Position numbers and translations under genes: made by a program | Part shown: piece after piece, positions 61,608 through 64,000 of the stretch | Layout of the letters: each line of letters starts with the position of its first letter | Position numbering within the stretch: the stretch's first letter is position 1 | From: Otis tarda | Taxonomy: Eukaryota; Chordata; Aves; Otidiformes; Otididae | Reading direction: 5' to 3' | Length of the DNA stretch: 64,000 nucleotides | NCBI GenBank assembly: GCA_026413225.1 | Contig: CM048554.1 | Span: 12,499,463 to 12,563,462 of the forward strand | The notes under the pieces: model-generated | Seen by the model: only the letters and a program-made list of their open reading frames with translations | Databases searched by the model: none | Told to the model about the DNA's origin: nothing

Positions 61608-62480
61608 GTGCCGTCGACTCGCTGGAAGGGAGGGATGCCATCCAGAGGGACCTTGACAGGCTGGAGAGGTGGGCCCGTGCCAACCTCATGAAGTTCAACC
61701 AGGCCAAGTGCAAGGTCCTGCACCTGGGTCGTGGCAATCCCAGGCACAAATACAGGCTGGGCGGAGAATGGATTGAGAGCAGCCCTGAGGAGAAAGACTT
61801 GGGAGTGCTGGTGGATGAGAGGCTCAACATGAGCGGGCAATGCGCCCTTGCGGCCCAGAAGGCCAACCGCATCCTGGGCTGCATCAAGAGGAGCGTGGCC
61901 GGCAGGTCGAGGGAGGTGATTCTGCCCCTCTACTCTGCCCTGGTGAGACCCCACCTGGAGTACTGCGTCCAGTTCTGGAGTCCCCAACACAAGAAGGACA
62001 TGGACCAGTTGGAAAGGGTCCAGAGGAGGGCCACCAAGATGATCAGAGGGCTGGAGCACCTCTCCTATGAGGACAGGCTGAGAGAGTTGGGGCTGTTCAG
62101 CCTGGAGAAGAGGAGGCTCCGGGGAGACCTGATAGCGATCTTCCAATACCTCAATGGGGCCTACAGGAAAGATGGGGAGAAACTGTTCAGTAGGGCCTGT
62201 TGTGATAGGACAAGGGGTAATGGGTTTAAATTAGAAGGAGGTAGGTTTAGATTAGATATTAGAAAAAAATTTTTTACAATGAGAGTTGTAGAGCACTGGA
62301 ACAGGTTGCCCAGAGAGGTGGTGGATGCCCCATCCCTGGAAGTGTTCAAGGCCAGGCTGGATGAGGCTCTCAGCAACCTGATCTAGTCAGGGATGTCCCT
62401 GCTCTTGCAGGGGGGTTGGACTAGATGACCTTTGAAGGTCCCTTCCAACTCTAACCATTCTATGATTCTATGATTCTATG
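61608..62480 (+). mobile_element. CR1 LINE, 5'-truncated, with open ORF2 end
   Basis: An 0.87-kb copy whose frame is open from the left edge to the TAG at 62,384. It encodes the C-terminal part of the CR1 reverse transcriptase ORF ([39 protein letters not shown]). It ends in three octamer repeats. ATGACATGTG flanks it on both sides (61,598-61,607 and 62,478-62,487), a likely target-site duplication that partly overlaps the tail. It is among the youngest-looking elements here. Confidence 0.95.
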
Positions 62481-63829
62481 ACATGTGACATTCAAGAAAG
62501 ATGTGAGCAGCTGAGTGTTCCCTGTGACAGAAGAAACAGTATGCCACAGGAGACACATAGGCAACGCCTTTTCTGTAACTATTTCGAGGCACCAACTTGC
62601 TCACAGACTTCAACATTTTTAGAAGCTTTTACGTGCTGTGGCGAACTGGCCTTTGTTTTCAGCTTCTTGACTTTTATTCAATTTTAATACGCCTCATTTG
62701 TTTTCATGATACTGAGTTTTACAGATGCTTACATTTAAGATGCACCACTGTATTTAACCAAATAAGTGCCAAATTATCAACATACCCTTTCCCATTGAGC
62801 ATAAGTCAAGAACACACATGCCAGACACGCTGGCAGACTTAAGCTGTCAGGCAAGATGACAAACCACATACAGATTTTTCTTCACAACTCAAATGCCTTT
62901 GAGTGAATGCAAACATGGCTTACCAGAGTAAACTGAATTAAATCCAACCCAAGTTCTCAAAGGTATTTAGGTATCTAATTTGTACAGAAACAAGTGAGAA
63001 AGAGCCATACATATATCTGAGAACTCAGTTCTAGAGTTGCTTTTGCTTCTCGACCCTCTCTCTTTTTTAGGATGAGAGTATGTATGGGTTTAGGTACAAG
63101 ACAAAACAGAATAAAAAGGCCTGAGATCCAGCTTTGTGATTTGTGTGCTGTAAGCAAGTTGCTAAATAATACAACACTATTCCATTCTTTTATAAGATAA
63201 TACAAACACTTTTTGTATTAAAAAATAAAGGGAAAAACATTCAGAAGCTTGGTCATTTCTCTGCACTACCCCTCTGGCACAAAGAATCCAATTTCCAATT
63301 GGAAATTCCAAAGAATCCGTTTCCAATACCTTGCTTACAAGGGGTGTTTCAAGGCAACAAATGCAAACTGCAAAGCAGTATTATTTTTGAGTAATTCTGA
63401 AGACATTTTTGAAAACAGCTATAAAAATGATGTTCAGGTACGTTTAATTATCCATTTTTTTAAAAAAAAGATCTGTAATTATATTACACAGGCCAGGCCC
63501 AGCAACCAGGACAGGACTTTTAGAACAACACAAGCCTGACACACCTTCACCCCTCACACCGCCTTGCTATTGTCCAACTCAGTCACAATGCAGCAAACTG
63601 TCACAGCTCAGGAAAACCGTCCCTCTGCACAGGCACCGCTTGCTAGGCTGTCATTCATCACGACAAAAGGAAAACACCCTTCATTTGTCCGACTTTGTAT
63701 CTTCCTAACGGGGGTATGATGGGATAGACGTCCCGTTACCGTGGCTGTAACGTGCAGGCTATCTGCTCGAACTCCTCTTCCCCCACAAAACCAGTTTATT
63801 CGGGTCTTCCACCGATCTAAACCAGAGCA

Positions 63830-64000
63830 GCAAATCTCCTGCCCCCAGCACACGGCTCCAGCCCGGCCGGGCGGCAGGAACAAAGGCCGGGCCTGTCTCC
63901 AGCCGTTGCCTAGGACGCGCGGCTCGGAGACGCCGCCAACCCCGAGGGAAGGCAGCAGAGGGTCGGGCGAAGAGAGGCGGTGGGGGGGGTCCCAACGGCC
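63830..64000. promoter_or_regulatory. Start of a GC-rich block, probable DYNLT1 CpG island
   Basis: GC and CpG density rise abruptly relative to the AT-rich intron. DYNLT1 exon 1 must lie to the right, so this is probably the intronic edge of its promoter island. The window ends before this can be confirmed. Confidence 0.45.

Larger units (their letters stand above)
60382..64000 (-). other. DYNLT1 intron 1, incomplete at the right edge
   Basis: It holds two CR1 elements (61,310-61,408 and 61,608-62,480). The last about 170 bases rise sharply in GC, which suggests that the DYNLT1 CpG island begins here. No ATG matching the DYNLT1 N terminus was found on the - strand before the edge. Confidence 0.7.

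Noticed and set aside
1-64000. Prokaryotic defence system, CRISPR array, tRNA or rRNA gene
   Set aside because: None was seen. The tandem repeats are microsatellites or segmental copies, and the gene structure is eukaryotic.

Overview
The window is vertebrate nuclear DNA and almost certainly avian. It has split genes with GT-AG introns, CpG-island promoters, and at least eight CR1 LINE copies. Several of these end in the octamer array ATTCTATG, which is typical of bird CR1. The species cannot be fixed from the sequence. It is not prokaryotic: I saw no operon, ribosome binding site, CRISPR array or rRNA/tRNA gene.

Layout. (1) 1-15,901 is GC-rich and holds two nearly identical tandem copies of a gene of the maestro HEAT-like repeat (MROH) family, both on the + strand. 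Copy A (1-6,020) enters the window inside its third coding exon. Copy B (8,507-15,528) is complete: 19 coding exons and 747 codons. Between them lie a worn gammaretrovirus-like endogenous retrovirus remnant (an integrase C-terminal fragment, a polypurine tract and one LTR, 6,301-7,166) and a 1.3-kb GC-rich spacer. The first 100 bases of the same integrase fragment follow copy B and stop at 15,901, which marks a duplication edge. (2) 15,902-18,850 is AT-richer and has no confident gene. (3) 18,850-55,700 is TMEM181 (+ strand). Seventeen coding exons give 518 residues when the first exon in the CpG island at 19.2 kb is used. A second CpG island at 27.3 kb carries an in-frame alternative first exon that would give a 477-residue form. 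One intron (48,458-49,001) is a U12-type AT-AC intron. The 3'UTR is about 3.9 kb. (4) 58,321-60,381 is DYNLT1 on the - strand, tail to tail with TMEM181. Its last four coding exons are present, and its first exon lies beyond the right edge.

The TMEM181-DYNLT1 pair is the same neighbourhood as human 6q25. The MROH array directly upstream of TMEM181 is not expected from the human order. TMEM181 is a multi-pass membrane protein of the GOST type with a glycosylated lumenal domain. DYNLT1 is a dynein light chain that carries cargo. Nothing in the sequence links them functionally beyond linkage. Exon boundaries were placed by eye from splice consensus and reading-frame continuity, and every chosen junction preserves the frame. 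Family names rest on recognition of the translated products, not on a search.
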